Below, in pieces: positions 33,872 to 43,244 of a stretch of DNA of 64,000 nt; the stretch's first letter is position 1, and every line of letters starts with the position of its first letter. Source of the stretch: Halovenus amylolytica. Lineage in GTDB: Archaea; Halobacteriota; Halobacteria; Halobacteriales; Haloarculaceae. Position numbers and translations under genes: made by a program. The DNA lies in contig SAYS01000013.1 of NCBI GenBank assembly GCA_004015825.1, positions 1 through 64,000 on the forward strand, in the 5' to 3' direction. The notes beneath the pieces were generated by a model. That model was given only the letters and a program-made list of their open reading frames with translations. It made no database searches and was not told where the DNA came from.

Positions 33872-33933
33872 TAAAAAACCATGAGAAACCCCACAGCTTT
33901 AGCCGTGGGTAGCAGAAAGATACCACAGACCGT

Positions 33934-35022
33934 TTAGTTCCGATACCTCTGCAGTTGGACGGTAAAGACACTCCCCTCCGGGTCGTTGTCGGTGAGAACG
34001 ACGGTACCGTCGTACATGTCCACGAGTGTATCGACCAGATAGAGACCGATACCGCTGCCGGAACTTTCGAGTCCCATCTCACCGCGTCCGAAGATTTCGT
34101 CTTTCTGGCCGTCGAGAACACCGGGACCGTTGTCAGCGACGTCGACGGTCACGGTTTCCGCCAGAACCTCGACGTGGACAGTAATCTCCGGTTCCGGTTT
34201 GTCGTTGTGGGTCACTGCGTTGTTCAGCAGATTCCGGAATACCGACGAGAGCAGTTCTGTCGCTGCAACCTGTAGCCTTCCCTTGTGATTGACAGTCAGC
34301 GCAATCGTCACATCGTCGTGTGCCGACCGCGCCTTCTCGACTTCATTTATCAGGACACCCTCGAGATCGATCGGTCGCAGTTCCGGATCGCTGTTGCCCT
34401 CCAGAACGTCGAGGAAATCACCGACAGTCTCGGTAATGTTCGTGATATGCTTCCCAGCGTTGAGCATCCGATCGAGATACTCACTGCCATCGTCGTCGAC
34501 GTGTGCCGTGAGCGTGTCCCCCCACGAGAGAATGACCGTGACGTCGTTTCGGATGTCGTGTCGAACGACCTGATTCAGCAGTGCCAGTTCGGTGTTCCGC
34601 TGCTGCAACTCCTGTTGCCGACGTTCCCGCTCTATGGCGTATCGAAGTGTCTGCCGAAGCAGGCGTGGTGAAAGGTCATCTTTGACCAGATAGTCCTGTG
34701 CGCCATGTTCGACGGCCTCGGCACCGACGCGTTCGTCGTCGAGCCCAGTCAGGACGACGACTGGTGTGCCATCACACACAGCAACCATCTCATCGAGTGT
34801 ATCGAGTCCAGTGCTGTCCGGTAGCCCCAGATCCAGCAGGATAATGTCTATCTCGTCAAATGATGCAGTGACAGCTTCTTCAATCCTGTCGGACCGTTCG
34901 ATTACTGGACCGTCGGTATCGGTATCCGACCAGGGTTGTTCTGTCATGTATTCTTCGATAAGCCGTGCATCGCTCGGATTGTCCTCCACGAGGAGGACAC
35001 TTGTCAGGTCTGTCTCAGTCAT
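33934..35022 (-). CDS. Response-regulator/histidine-kinase hybrid (REC-HisKA-HATPase)
   Basis: A 362-residue protein. Residues 7-125 are a receiver domain (VLLVEDNPSDARLIEEY; phospho-Asp in IDIILLDLGLPDS; TGLDDERV; KDDLSP Lys). Residues about 150-215 are a haloarchaeal HisKA-like segment with the phospho-His in NQVVRHDIRND. Residues 245-360 are a HATPase with N and G boxes (FRNLLNNAVTHND, VADNGPGV, SSGSGIGLYLV). It starts 4 bp inside the stop of the upstream response regulator gene, so it is the third gene of a coupled operon. Confidence 0.92.
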   Translation of the reverse strand: MTETDLTSVLLVEDNPSDARLIEEYMTEQPWSDTDTDGPVIERSDRIEEAVTASFDEIDIILLDLGLPDSTGLDTLDEMVAVCDGTPVVVLTGLDDERVGAEAVEHGAQDYLVKDDLSPRLLRQTLRYAIERERRQQELQQRNTELALLNQVVRHDIRNDVTVILSWGDTLTAHVDDDGSEYLDRMLNAGKHITNITETVGDFLDVLEGNSDPELRPIDLEGVLINEVEKARSAHDDVTIALTVNHKGRLQVAATELLSSVFRNLLNNAVTHNDKPEPEITVHVEVLAETVTVDVADNGPGVLDGQKDEIFGRGEMGLESSGSGIGLYLVDTLVDMYDGTVVLTDNDPEGSVFTVQLQRYRN

Positions 35023-35471
35023 CTGTCGTATGTGGTATTGGTGATCCAGAAATCGACGACGGAGTCGACCATCTGGATGTATTTGTCGGGGTCGGCAGGT
35101 TTCATCACGTAGGCATTTGCCGCCGCATCATAGGCCTGTTTGATGTCGGCACTGTTGTCGGAACTGGATACAACAACGACGGGCACCTCCCGAAAGGCGG
35201 TCTCTGCCCGTATCGCGGTGAGCACCTCGAAGCCCGAGTTGTCCGGGAGGTTCAGATCCAGGAGGACCAGATCCGGGTGTCGCTCGTCCGGTTCGACTCC
35301 TGTGAGTTGGTCGATCGCCCGGCGCCCGTTGTTGATAACCTGTAAATCGATCTCCGTGCCAGCCGCGTCGATCCCTTCTTCGACCAACCGGACATCTGCT
35401 GGGTTATCCTCGATGGTATACACCTGGGGCCTCGCAACCCCGGAGGTCGGATCACTGTTCACTGCGTTCAC
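35019..35471 (-). CDS. Single-domain response regulator (Rcp1-like)
   Basis: A 150-residue receiver-only protein: VYTIEDNPADVRLVEEGI, phospho-Asp in DLVLLDLNLPDNSGFEVL, the switch Ser in VVVVSSSDNSADIKQAYDAAANAYVMKPAD with the conserved Lys. This subgroup has no output domain and relays phosphate between kinases, as in Rcp1-type regulators of phytochrome-like kinases. It overlaps the giant kinase gene by 20 bp and the hybrid kinase gene by 4 bp, so the three work as one module. Confidence 0.92.
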   Translation of the reverse strand: MNAVNSDPTSGVARPQVYTIEDNPADVRLVEEGIDAAGTEIDLQVINNGRRAIDQLTGVEPDERHPDLVLLDLNLPDNSGFEVLTAIRAETAFREVPVVVVSSSDNSADIKQAYDAAANAYVMKPADPDKYIQMVDSVVDFWITNTTYDR

Positions 35472-38400
35472 CTTCGGGAACCGTCACTATGAATGTTGAA
35501 CCCTTGCCTGGCTCGGATTCGACCGCGATCTCGCCGTCGTGTCGTTCGACGATCTTCCGACAGAGTGAGAGTCCGATCCCGGTGCCGTCGAACTCTTCGC
35601 GGGTGTGCAACCGCTGGAAGACGTCGAATATGGTGTCGATCTGGTCGGACTCCATTCCGATACCGTTGTCCGTCACTTCGAACGAGACCAGCCCATCGTG
35701 AGCGGTTGCCGATATCTCGATGTGTGGCGTCGTCTCGTTGTACTTGATACCGTTTTCGATCAGGTTCTGGAACAGCTGAACGAGCTGGCTTTGATCCCCG
35801 CTGATCGTCGTCTCTCCATCTGGCGTCGAGACCGTGGCGCCACTCTCTTCGATGGTCATTGCGAGATTCTCTGTGACACGCTCGAAAACAGTCGAAGCCT
35901 CGATTGACTCGAACTGGCGCCCGCGGGTATCGACACGGGAGTACGCCAGCAACGCCTGGATCATCTCGCGCATCCGGTCTGCGCCGTCGACCGCGAAGTC
36001 GATGAACTCGGTGGCGTCCTCGTCGAGTTCGTCGCCGTACCGGCGCTCCAGCAGGGTCAGATAGCTAGACACTGTTCTGAGCGGCTCCTGCAGGTCGTGG
36101 GATGCTGCGTACGCGAACTGTTCGAGCTCTTCGTTCGACTGTTTGAGTTTTCGCTGTGTCTTCCGGAGCGTCTGTTCGCGCCGTGCGCGGGTCACTGCCG
36201 ATTCGACTGTCGCCGACAGCACCTCCAGCAAGTTCAGATCAGTTTCAGAGAATGCCTGGGGCTCTGTCGAGCTTGCGATAATAACACCGTACTCGCCCAT
36301 CGGGACGGCCACTTCCGAACGTAACGCCGTTGCGTCGTTGTACCGCTCAGGCACAGTTTGCAGGTCGTCGTAGACCTGGGCTGTCCCCTCCTCGAAGGCG
36401 TCCCATGCGATCGATCCTCCGCGTTCGAATGTTGGCTGTTCACCGACGATGGCAGTTGCCTCGTCTGACTGTTGTTCGGGAACGAGCGCATCCGCCTCCT
36501 CGTCGTACCACCAGATTCCGGTCACCTGCATCCCGAGGATTGATTTGGCGCTCTTCGTGGTGAGTGCTGCAACATCTGCTCTTGTCGGGGCTGTCATGAG
36601 TCGTTGTGCCGTGTCGTTTATCTCCTGCAGTTTCCGCTCGAAGGAGTCGGTGGTCAGTTCGTAACTGATCCACTGGACGAGCAGTTCGACGAACGCTTTC
36701 TCGGTATCGTCGAAGGCGTGGGAACGGTCGGCGTGATCGGCGAAACAGAGTGTGCCGTACTGGTCTCCGTCGACGACCACTGTCCCGCCGATATAACAGC
36801 CCAGATCGAACCGTTCGTAGGCCGAGTCGTCTGCCCACCCTTCCGCGACGGCGTCGCTGATGTCAAGGACATCGTCTTGCTGGAGGGTTTTGCGGCAGTA
36901 CGACTCCGACTTGGGCGCTGTTTCCCCCGGCTGGAGCTGTGGATGGTCGCCGACGGCCTGGACGACGTGTTGTGTGTCCTGCTCGACTCGGTTGAGGAAG
37001 CCGAAGGAAACTCCTAACCGTTCGGTTCCGAGTTCGAGCAGCCTCGAGAGTTTCTCCTCGAAGCCCTGGTCTGTGTCCGACGCAATCTCGGTGAGTTGTC
37101 GGAGCGACCGTTCGCTGTCTCGAAGCGACTGTTCGAGACGTTTCTGCTCCGTGATATCGATGAGATACCCCAGGTAGTGAGTTATCTCACCCTCGTCCCT
37201 GATGATTTTCGTGTTGTCCGTGACCCACCGTATCTCCCCGGCGTTGGTCACCATCCGGTATGGTTCGTGGCTGAACCGCTCGGTCGTTTCGTCTGTCTGG
37301 TTCTCGACCTCGCTCGACACGCGGTCGAAATCCTCATCGTGGATCAAGTCGGTGTACGGGACCGCCCCGGACTGGAGCTGTTCGGGTGTATAGCCGAAGG
37401 TTTCGGTGACGTTCCCGGAGACGTACTCCACGGGCCATCCCTCCTCGTTTGCCCACTTGAAGACGACAGCAGGTCCCTGTGCGAACATATCACGTTCTTC
37501 TTCGAGAAATAGCTCCGATTCTTTCTGGTCGGTGATATCGAGGTGGATGCCGACTGCACGTATCGGGGTACCATCGTCGTCACGGTCGACGACTCTTCCA
37601 ACGTCTCTGATCCACTTCCAGTCGCCGCTTTTGGTCTGCATCCGGTGTTCACAGTCGTACAGCTCGCGTTCGCCAGTGATGTGAGTCTCCAGGCGTTCCT
37701 CGACGTAGGCCATATCTGCCGGGTGAACGCGCTCTTCCCACGTTTCGAGGGTCGGTTCGAGTTCGTCAAGTGAGAACCCGAGCATCGACGCCCACTGGTC
37801 GTTGAACGTCACGTGGTCCGTCGACATATTCCAGTCCCAGATACCGATCTGGCCGCCTTCGACAGCCAGATCGAGGCGTTCTTTCAGCTCACGGAGTTCT
37901 TCTTCTCGCTCTCTCCGCGAACTTATATCACGTGAGACAGCGATAAACCGGTCTTTTCCGCCGACCTCTACCCGGTTGACCCAGACCTCGACCGGAAACA
38001 CCTCGCCGTTCTGTCGTCGGTGTTCCCCCTCGACTTTCAATGTCTCATCTGCGGTTATGTCGGACCATATCGATGTGAGTTCTGACTGTGTAATGCCGAC
38101 TTCGAACTCCGAGACGTTCATCGAGAGCAGTGTCTGGCGGTCGACACCGAGATTCTCGGTCATCGTGTCGTTCGCATCGATCACATCGCCTTCCTCGTCG
38201 TGGATGACGACGCCATCCGGTGACTGATCGAACAGTGCCCGGATACGTGTCCGCTGGCGTGCCAGTTCCCGTTCGCGATCTTTCTGCTCGGTAATATCAC
38301 GGTTCGTACAGATCAGTTCCCCGCTGTCAAGTAGCGAGAGTCCCAGATCCTGGAGAACACTGGTCCCGTCACGTTTCCGACCGAGTGCTTCCCCACGCCA

Positions 38401-40629
38401 CTCACCATCCTCGGCAAGCGAGGGAAATACCTCCCGCTCGAGCCGTTCTATCTCGGTCTCGTCGTATAGACCTCGCCACTCGTGACCCATGAGTTCCGTG
38501 GGGTCGTACTCGAAGATGTCAGCGTGGGCCTGGTTCATGTAGACGTACTCGTCGCCGTCGAGAATCGCGATGCCGTCCATCGCAACCTCCATCGCTTCAG
38601 ACTGGAGTTCGAGTTCTGATTCGCGCTCCTTGCGATCCGTGATATCGGAGAGAATACCGACCAGGCGGTCGCTGCCGTCGGTGCGCTCGCGCAGTTCAGC
38701 CCGTGCTTCGACCCAGATCTCCACGCCGTCGTCCCGCTGGATCCGGTACTCGATCTGGATCGAGTCGGTGCGCTTACCGACCCGATCGAGTGCCTCCTCA
38801 ACTGCGGCGAGATCGTCGGAATGTACTCGATCGGCAAACGCGTCGAAAGTTCCCTCGAAGGAGTCTTCTTCGGTGCCAAGTAGCTGTTCCATCGAACCGG
38901 TCCAGATCACCTCGTCTGTGTCGAGATTTAACTCCCAGATCGCTGTGTTTGTCCCCTCCAGAGCGAACATGAGTCGCTGTGTAGCCGCTTCGAGTTCTTG
39001 CTCGCGCTGTTTGCGTTCCGTGATATCTGTCGCGACACCCAGAACGGCCTCTGTCTCGTGGTCGACCGGGTCGTACGGAACCTTTGTCGTCTGTACGGTG
39101 AGTTGCTCTCCGGCCGCGGTCGTCAGTGGCTCCTCGGGTATCTCCTTCGGTTCGCCGGAGTCGATAACTGCGAGATCGTCTTCACGGAACTGCCTGACTT
39201 CTTCTTCTGATTCGGCGAAATCAGCATCCATCGCTCCTTCGAGTTCGTCGACGGTAGTGCCGTAGGCATCTGCAAGCGCCTGGTTTGCCAGGATATACTC
39301 GCCGTGTCGATCCTTCGAGAACACGAGCTGTGGGAGTATATCGATGATCTGGCGCAGTCGCTTCCGGTTTGCTGTCGCACGCGTTCTGCTCTGCTGTTGG
39401 CCAAGCTCTTTACCGACCCACTGTGCGAGGACGCGCACCAACGTTTGTTCACTCTCTGTAAACGCCTGTTCGCGGGGCTGGCTACCGGAGAAATGCAACG
39501 TTCCGTAGCGCTCGCCGTCCACGACGACCGGCACACCGATAAACGACCGAAGTTCTCGCTGGTCGTAGACTGGATGCTCCACGCTCTCCGTGTCGCTAGC
39601 ATCCGCCCTCGCCAGTGGGTCCGTCCCGTCAGGGATGAGAGGAGAATCCGACTCGCGGAGTTCGAACTGGTCGCCTGACTGGACTGTTTCGTCCCGCCCG
39701 ACAGCGTGATCGACAGTGTACACGTCGGCTTCGATGCTCGCTAGAAGCCCGCCATCGAGACCCAGCTGGTGGCGTCCAAGTTCGAGCAGCTGTTCGATCT
39801 GTTCGTCGAACGAGCGTTCCTCGTCAGTCGTTATCTCGTGAACGCTCCGGAGGGTATTGTTGTGTGCCTCGATCTCCTGTTCGTACTGGACTCGTCTGCT
39901 GATATCTCTGATCGACGCGAGAAACGCAAACGCCTCGCCATCGGAGCCGATCGGAGTGCCGAGCGTCTCGCCATCGAAGGTCGTACCATCGGCTCGCTCG
40001 TACTCGACAATGTAAGTCTCGTCCCCTTGGAGTGTTCGCTCGTTGAACCGCTTCTCGCCCTCTCGCTGGTAGTCGACGGAGTCTGCGTAGAGTTGCCGGG
40101 ATTTCTCCCCAATGACCTCGCTGGCATCGTAGCCAAACAGTCGTTCGGCGGCGGGGTTGAAATCCGTAATTCGGCGGTCAGTATCGGTAACGACCAGTGC
40201 GTCTTCTGTCTCATCGAACACCGTTTCGAACAGCCGTCGTTGTCGCTGTAATTCGAGTGTCTCCCCCCGCTTTTCGGTTTTATCGTAGAAACACGCCGTC
40301 ACACCGTCGTCCGAGGGATAGATCCCAACGTTGAACCACCGATCTGTCCGATCGTTGTGACTCTCGAACCGGACAGGGGTCTCTGTCTCCACTGCTTCAC
40401 GCAGTTTGTCACTGATAGCTCGGTCCTCGAACTCCGGCACGGCCTCCCAGACAACCTCGCCGAGGAGATCGTCAGGTACGCGATCCAGAAGCGTTGCTGC
40501 CCGGTCGTTGACGAACGTGAACTGCCACTCGTCATCGAATGCACACACTGCTTCGTCAATCCGTTTCAGCGCGTTCGCTGATGACCGGTTCCCCAGCGAA
40601 TGTCCGCTGGCGTCTGTACTCATGCACAC
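35452..40629 (-). CDS. 1725-residue multi-PAS/GAF sensor histidine kinase
   Basis: An exceptionally long soluble sensor kinase. I count eight PAS units (roughly residues 20-130, 140-250, 430-545, 550-675, 680-795, 800-920, 925-1055, 1060-1180), most followed by a D-I-T/S-x-R/Q-K PAC end. There are GAF domains near 260-415, 1195-1345 and 1350-1490. The HisKA is near 1500-1570 with phospho-His in AYAASHDLQEPLRTVSSYL, and the HATPase near 1610-1720 (NLIENGIKYNET, VTDNGIGMESDQ, GTGIGLSLCRKIV). There are no membrane helices, so it senses cytoplasmic signals, probably redox, light or small molecules. A second ATG two codons in is an alternative start. It is the first gene of a three-gene overlapping operon. 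Confidence 0.93.
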   Translation of the reverse strand: MCMSTDASGHSLGNRSSANALKRIDEAVCAFDDEWQFTFVNDRAATLLDRVPDDLLGEVVWEAVPEFEDRAISDKLREAVETETPVRFESHNDRTDRWFNVGIYPSDDGVTACFYDKTEKRGETLELQRQRRLFETVFDETEDALVVTDTDRRITDFNPAAERLFGYDASEVIGEKSRQLYADSVDYQREGEKRFNERTLQGDETYIVEYERADGTTFDGETLGTPIGSDGEAFAFLASIRDISRRVQYEQEIEAHNNTLRSVHEITTDEERSFDEQIEQLLELGRHQLGLDGGLLASIEADVYTVDHAVGRDETVQSGDQFELRESDSPLIPDGTDPLARADASDTESVEHPVYDQRELRSFIGVPVVVDGERYGTLHFSGSQPREQAFTESEQTLVRVLAQWVGKELGQQQSRTRATANRKRLRQIIDILPQLVFSKDRHGEYILANQALADAYGTTVDELEGAMDADFAESEEEVRQFREDDLAVIDSGEPKEIPEEPLTTAAGEQLTVQTTKVPYDPVDHETEAVLGVATDITERKQREQELEAATQRLMFALEGTNTAIWELNLDTDEVIWTGSMEQLLGTEEDSFEGTFDAFADRVHSDDLAAVEEALDRVGKRTDSIQIEYRIQRDDGVEIWVEARAELRERTDGSDRLVGILSDITDRKERESELELQSEAMEVAMDGIAILDGDEYVYMNQAHADIFEYDPTELMGHEWRGLYDETEIERLEREVFPSLAEDGEWRGEALGRKRDGTSVLQDLGLSLLDSGELICTNRDITEQKDRERELARQRTRIRALFDQSPDGVVIHDEEGDVIDANDTMTENLGVDRQTLLSMNVSEFEVGITQSELTSIWSDITADETLKVEGEHRRQNGEVFPVEVWVNRVEVGGKDRFIAVSRDISSRREREEELRELKERLDLAVEGGQIGIWDWNMSTDHVTFNDQWASMLGFSLDELEPTLETWEERVHPADMAYVEERLETHITGERELYDCEHRMQTKSGDWKWIRDVGRVVDRDDDGTPIRAVGIHLDITDQKESELFLEEERDMFAQGPAVVFKWANEEGWPVEYVSGNVTETFGYTPEQLQSGAVPYTDLIHDEDFDRVSSEVENQTDETTERFSHEPYRMVTNAGEIRWVTDNTKIIRDEGEITHYLGYLIDITEQKRLEQSLRDSERSLRQLTEIASDTDQGFEEKLSRLLELGTERLGVSFGFLNRVEQDTQHVVQAVGDHPQLQPGETAPKSESYCRKTLQQDDVLDISDAVAEGWADDSAYERFDLGCYIGGTVVVDGDQYGTLCFADHADRSHAFDDTEKAFVELLVQWISYELTTDSFERKLQEINDTAQRLMTAPTRADVAALTTKSAKSILGMQVTGIWWYDEEADALVPEQQSDEATAIVGEQPTFERGGSIAWDAFEEGTAQVYDDLQTVPERYNDATALRSEVAVPMGEYGVIIASSTEPQAFSETDLNLLEVLSATVESAVTRARREQTLRKTQRKLKQSNEELEQFAYAASHDLQEPLRTVSSYLTLLERRYGDELDEDATEFIDFAVDGADRMREMIQALLAYSRVDTRGRQFESIEASTVFERVTENLAMTIEESGATVSTPDGETTISGDQSQLVQLFQNLIENGIKYNETTPHIEISATAHDGLVSFEVTDNGIGMESDQIDTIFDVFQRLHTREEFDGTGIGLSLCRKIVERHDGEIAVESEPGKGSTFIVTVPEGERSEQ

Positions 40630-41058
40630 CTCGACAGTACAGGGAAGCCGTGAGTCGCAGGCACAGACTCTTCGGGAGTTCGACCGAAAATACGATGATC
40701 CGAGATCAACGGGCTAGATAACGCCCTGACTGTGGTCAATCTACGTTCCACCCAATAATTTGATCCCAGCACAGGAGTAAACATGAATATATGTAGTTTT
40801 ACTACTGTATAAATATTATTTTTATTTACTATAGCATTTTTTACACTACTATATGTATATTATCGTCATCACGTTCAATCCCTCGTGGGTCACCGGGGAA
40901 GTCACACTCTCGCCGATCGAGTGTAGTTGAGACTACACGAGGAAAGCAACCTGCAAAATACGTGCTGTCCCCTCATCACCCGACTCGTGATGGTTTGCTT
41001 CGAAAATTTCGGGGGTTGGACTGACACAGGGGTATATCTAGCAGTCAGTGTCGGTTCC
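40630..41058. other. Intergenic region with an AT-rich block
   Basis: No supportable gene in about 430 bp. 40770-40865 is extremely AT-rich (TATAAATATTATTTTTATTT and a GTAGTTTTACTAC dyad) and probably contains the promoter of the leftward giant-kinase operon, though it is over 140 bp from that start. It may also mark transferred DNA. Confidence 0.45.
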
Positions 41059-41112
41059 GTTTACAGGCGGAACAGGCCGAGTGCTTCGTGATCAAGCCCC
41101 GAGGCAGTTCAC
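41059..41112 (+). repeat. Solo right end of an IS200/IS605-type element
   Basis: TTTACAGGCGGAACAGGCCG, then AGTGCTTC...AAGCCCCGAGGC and AGTTCAC. It aligns over about 53 bp with the remnant at 33153-33205 and ends in the same GTTCAC as the full element. No transposase gene is left. Confidence 0.6.
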
Positions 41113-41133
41113 ATGAGCGGGCTGCCCTGCAAA

Positions 41134-41547
41134 CTACCGGCCTAGCGGACGCTCCGGCAATACCAGCACCGCGACGACTGCCGGCGGGACGTGGAGTATC
41201 ATGAGCCCGATCGCCTCGCTCGTCGTCACGCTCTCGGTAAACAGTGCGAGCCCGATGTCGGGAATAAAGGACAGTACCAACACGACGGCGGCAATCCGGA
41301 CGAACGTACGGTCTGGGGTCGCCGACCGGCGCGTCAGCACCCCATACACCACTGTCGCGCCAGCCATCCCGAGCAGGGTCCAAACCACGATACCCGGATA
41401 GTGGAAAAATTCCGTCGACTCCACGAGGTTCTGGCTGAGCGCGATCCAGCCAAGAGTTAGATTCACAATTAGCGCGATCGCCAGCGCCCCTGCGCCTTGT
41501 GTTGCAAGCGTCCGTGTGTCTCTGGGATGTCGGTGGCCTGTACTCAT
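41134..41547 (-). CDS. DUF6069 four-helix membrane protein
   Basis: A 137-residue protein with four helices: ALAIALIVNLTLGWIAL, GIVVWTLLGMAGATVVYGVL, FVRIAAVVLVLSFIPDIGLAL and a final MILHVPPAVVAVLVL. The GAG start, FIPDIGL and H.P.A pattern match DUF6069, of unknown function. It lies 6 bp downstream of a DUF2892 gene and is probably in an operon with it. Confidence 0.82.
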   Translation of the reverse strand: MSTGHRHPRDTRTLATQGAGALAIALIVNLTLGWIALSQNLVESTEFFHYPGIVVWTLLGMAGATVVYGVLTRRSATPDRTFVRIAAVVLVLSFIPDIGLALFTESVTTSEAIGLMILHVPPAVVAVLVLPERPLGR

Positions 41548-41553
41548 TGGTTG

Positions 41554-41784
41554 TTACGGCGAACTGGAGTTGTACGAGCAGGAGTCGATGCCGAACATCG
41601 AGTAGATGGGGCAGGTTCCCATCGTTGCTGTAGCGAGCATGATAATCGCAACAATTCCTAGCACTGGAGAGAGCCCTGTCGGAAACGGGAGAGTCCCGGT
41701 GAGAATTGCAATCGAGACCGTTCCCGTAACTGCACCAACTGCCGTTCTGAGAGTGCTGTCTACCGAGCCAACATTCCGGTTCAT
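41554..41784 (-). CDS. YgaP-like (DUF2892) small membrane protein, paralogue 2
   Basis: A 76-residue protein starting MNRNVGSVDSTLRTAVGAVTG at the ATG at 41784. Two helices, then TMGTCPIYSMFGIDSC with the CPxY..FGI.. end of DUF2892 proteins. It resembles the 6124-6369 protein in plan. The upstream codons in the same frame lie in an AT-rich promoter region and are not part of the gene. A DUF6069 gene follows after 6 bp. Confidence 0.85.
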   Translation of the reverse strand: MNRNVGSVDSTLRTAVGAVTGTVSIAILTGTLPFPTGLSPVLGIVAIIMLATATMGTCPIYSMFGIDSCSYNSSSP

Positions 41785-41955
41785 ATACAGACTCCGGTCG
41801 CCAGACGTATAATACCAGCGTTGAGGATATAATACAATACTATAATCGAGATAAAATTGCAACGGCTCGAAAAATTCTCAGAGATGGCTTCTGTATTACA
41901 GTGTAGTTTATTTTTCACAATATTAAACCCTGTCCGGTACATAGATGAAAGTGTG

Positions 41956-42273
41956 ATGCATAGTCAAAAAAGCCGCACGTTCGGCGCAGCGTTTGTACTC
42001 CTGCAGGGACTGGTGACCGCACTCCTCCCACAGATAAGTGTAAAGATGATTAAAAATATGATCGGCAAGAACTTCGACAATGCCTCACAACTCGAGGCGA
42101 AGCCGGCGTATCTCCGACAGTTACGCGCTCTCGGTGTCGGTATGGTCGCCGCGGCCGGTACTGATCTGCTCTTGCAGAGTCGTGCACAGAACGACAATGA
42201 ACAGGTCGAGACCAGTGAGTTCGACGACGAAGCAGGCATCGAGGATGACAGGGACGACGAGCAGCGAGGTTAG
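41956..42273 (+). CDS. Small haloarchaeal membrane-associated protein
   Basis: A 105-residue protein starting MHSQKSRTFGAAFVLLQGLV at the ATG at 41956. A first helix (FGAAFVLLQGLVTALLPQISV) is followed by a conserved-looking polar segment MIKNMIGKNFDNASQLEAKPAYLRQLRALG, a second helix (VGMVAAAGTDLLL) and an acidic tail. I associate this with a small haloarchaeal family without known function. It diverges from the DUF2892/DUF6069 pair. Confidence 0.65.
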   Translation: MHSQKSRTFGAAFVLLQGLVTALLPQISVKMIKNMIGKNFDNASQLEAKPAYLRQLRALGVGMVAAAGTDLLLQSRAQNDNEQVETSEFDDEAGIEDDRDDEQRG

Positions 42274-42377
42274 TCACACCAACGATTTTCGACTAGGCTG
42301 GACAACTCGGTAGCCCCTCCATCGTCGAAACAATGTCCGCTGGGGCGACCAGTCCTCAACAGCCGTTTGTTTCTGTC

Positions 42378-43244
42378 TCACAGATCAGACCTGTTGAAGT
42401 TGGAGTAGCCGACGAGCAGCGGCACGACCAGCCACAGCGCGATGAAAACCAACCCGGCTTCTGCTGTCACGTAGAACGGTTCGGCACTGCTCGGGTCTAC
42501 GTCACCTGACCCGACCACGACGCTCGCACCCAGCTCGGCGGCCACGTCCGGAAGCAGCGCGATCAGCGAGGTTGCATACGCTGTCGACGGTGACACCTGT
42601 GTTACGAGAAATACCCAATCTGGGAGTGTAGCTGGCAGTGAAAATCCCTCGACGACGTAGACGAGACCGATCGGTACTGCATCCCAGACCAACTCGAACA
42701 GAACAAAAAAACCGACCGCGAGTGTCGTCGCCCGCGTCGTCGACCCGGTGACAGCTGAGAGGCTCACCATGATCGACGCGTAGGTTGCAACGAACACAAG
42801 TGTCAGGAGCAGAAAAACGAGCAACGGAACAACCTCGACAGACCCGAGCAACACCGCGCCGAGTGTGAATCCGATGGTCAATCCGACACCGATGCCAACC
42901 CCGAGTACGCCCGTTCGGCCGATGAATTTTCCAAAAAACGCATCCGACCGTGTCAGCGGCAGTGAGAGCAAAATTTTGATGCTCCCCAGTTCCCGCTCGC
43001 CTGCCAGTGCTTTGTAACAGACCACAAGCGCTGTGAGCGGGACGAAGAGACTGAGGATACCATCCGTGAAAAATAGCAGGCCACCGAACGTGGCCTCGTC
43101 AGTTGGCCCGAACGCCTCCGGAATCTGTGTATAGCCGTACGTGACGAACACCATTACCAGAACAATGACGGCCACAAGCGACCACAGCGCCCGTGACTGG
43201 ACGGCGTCTTTGAAATCCTTCTTCGCAACAGTGAGCACTCTCAT
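42378..43244 (-). CDS. ABC-2 type transporter permease
   Basis: A 288-residue membrane protein with six helices: one after the RALW segment (SLVAVIVLVMVFVTYGYTQ), then around FVPLTALVVCYKALAGERELGSIKILLSLPLTRSDAFFGKFIGR, which is the ABC-2 cytoplasmic motif, then four more. It is the membrane half of an exporter whose ATPase is encoded just upstream, with a 4-bp overlap (43241-43244). The substrate is unknown; the NosY/Ccm-like arrangement occurs with copper or antibiotic exporters and is not diagnostic. Confidence 0.9.
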   Translation of the reverse strand: MRVLTVAKKDFKDAVQSRALWSLVAVIVLVMVFVTYGYTQIPEAFGPTDEATFGGLLFFTDGILSLFVPLTALVVCYKALAGERELGSIKILLSLPLTRSDAFFGKFIGRTGVLGVGIGVGLTIGFTLGAVLLGSVEVVPLLVFLLLTLVFVATYASIMVSLSAVTGSTTRATTLAVGFFVLFELVWDAVPIGLVYVVEGFSLPATLPDWVFLVTQVSPSTAYATSLIALLPDVAAELGASVVVGSGDVDPSSAEPFYVTAEAGLVFIALWLVVPLLVGYSNFNRSDL

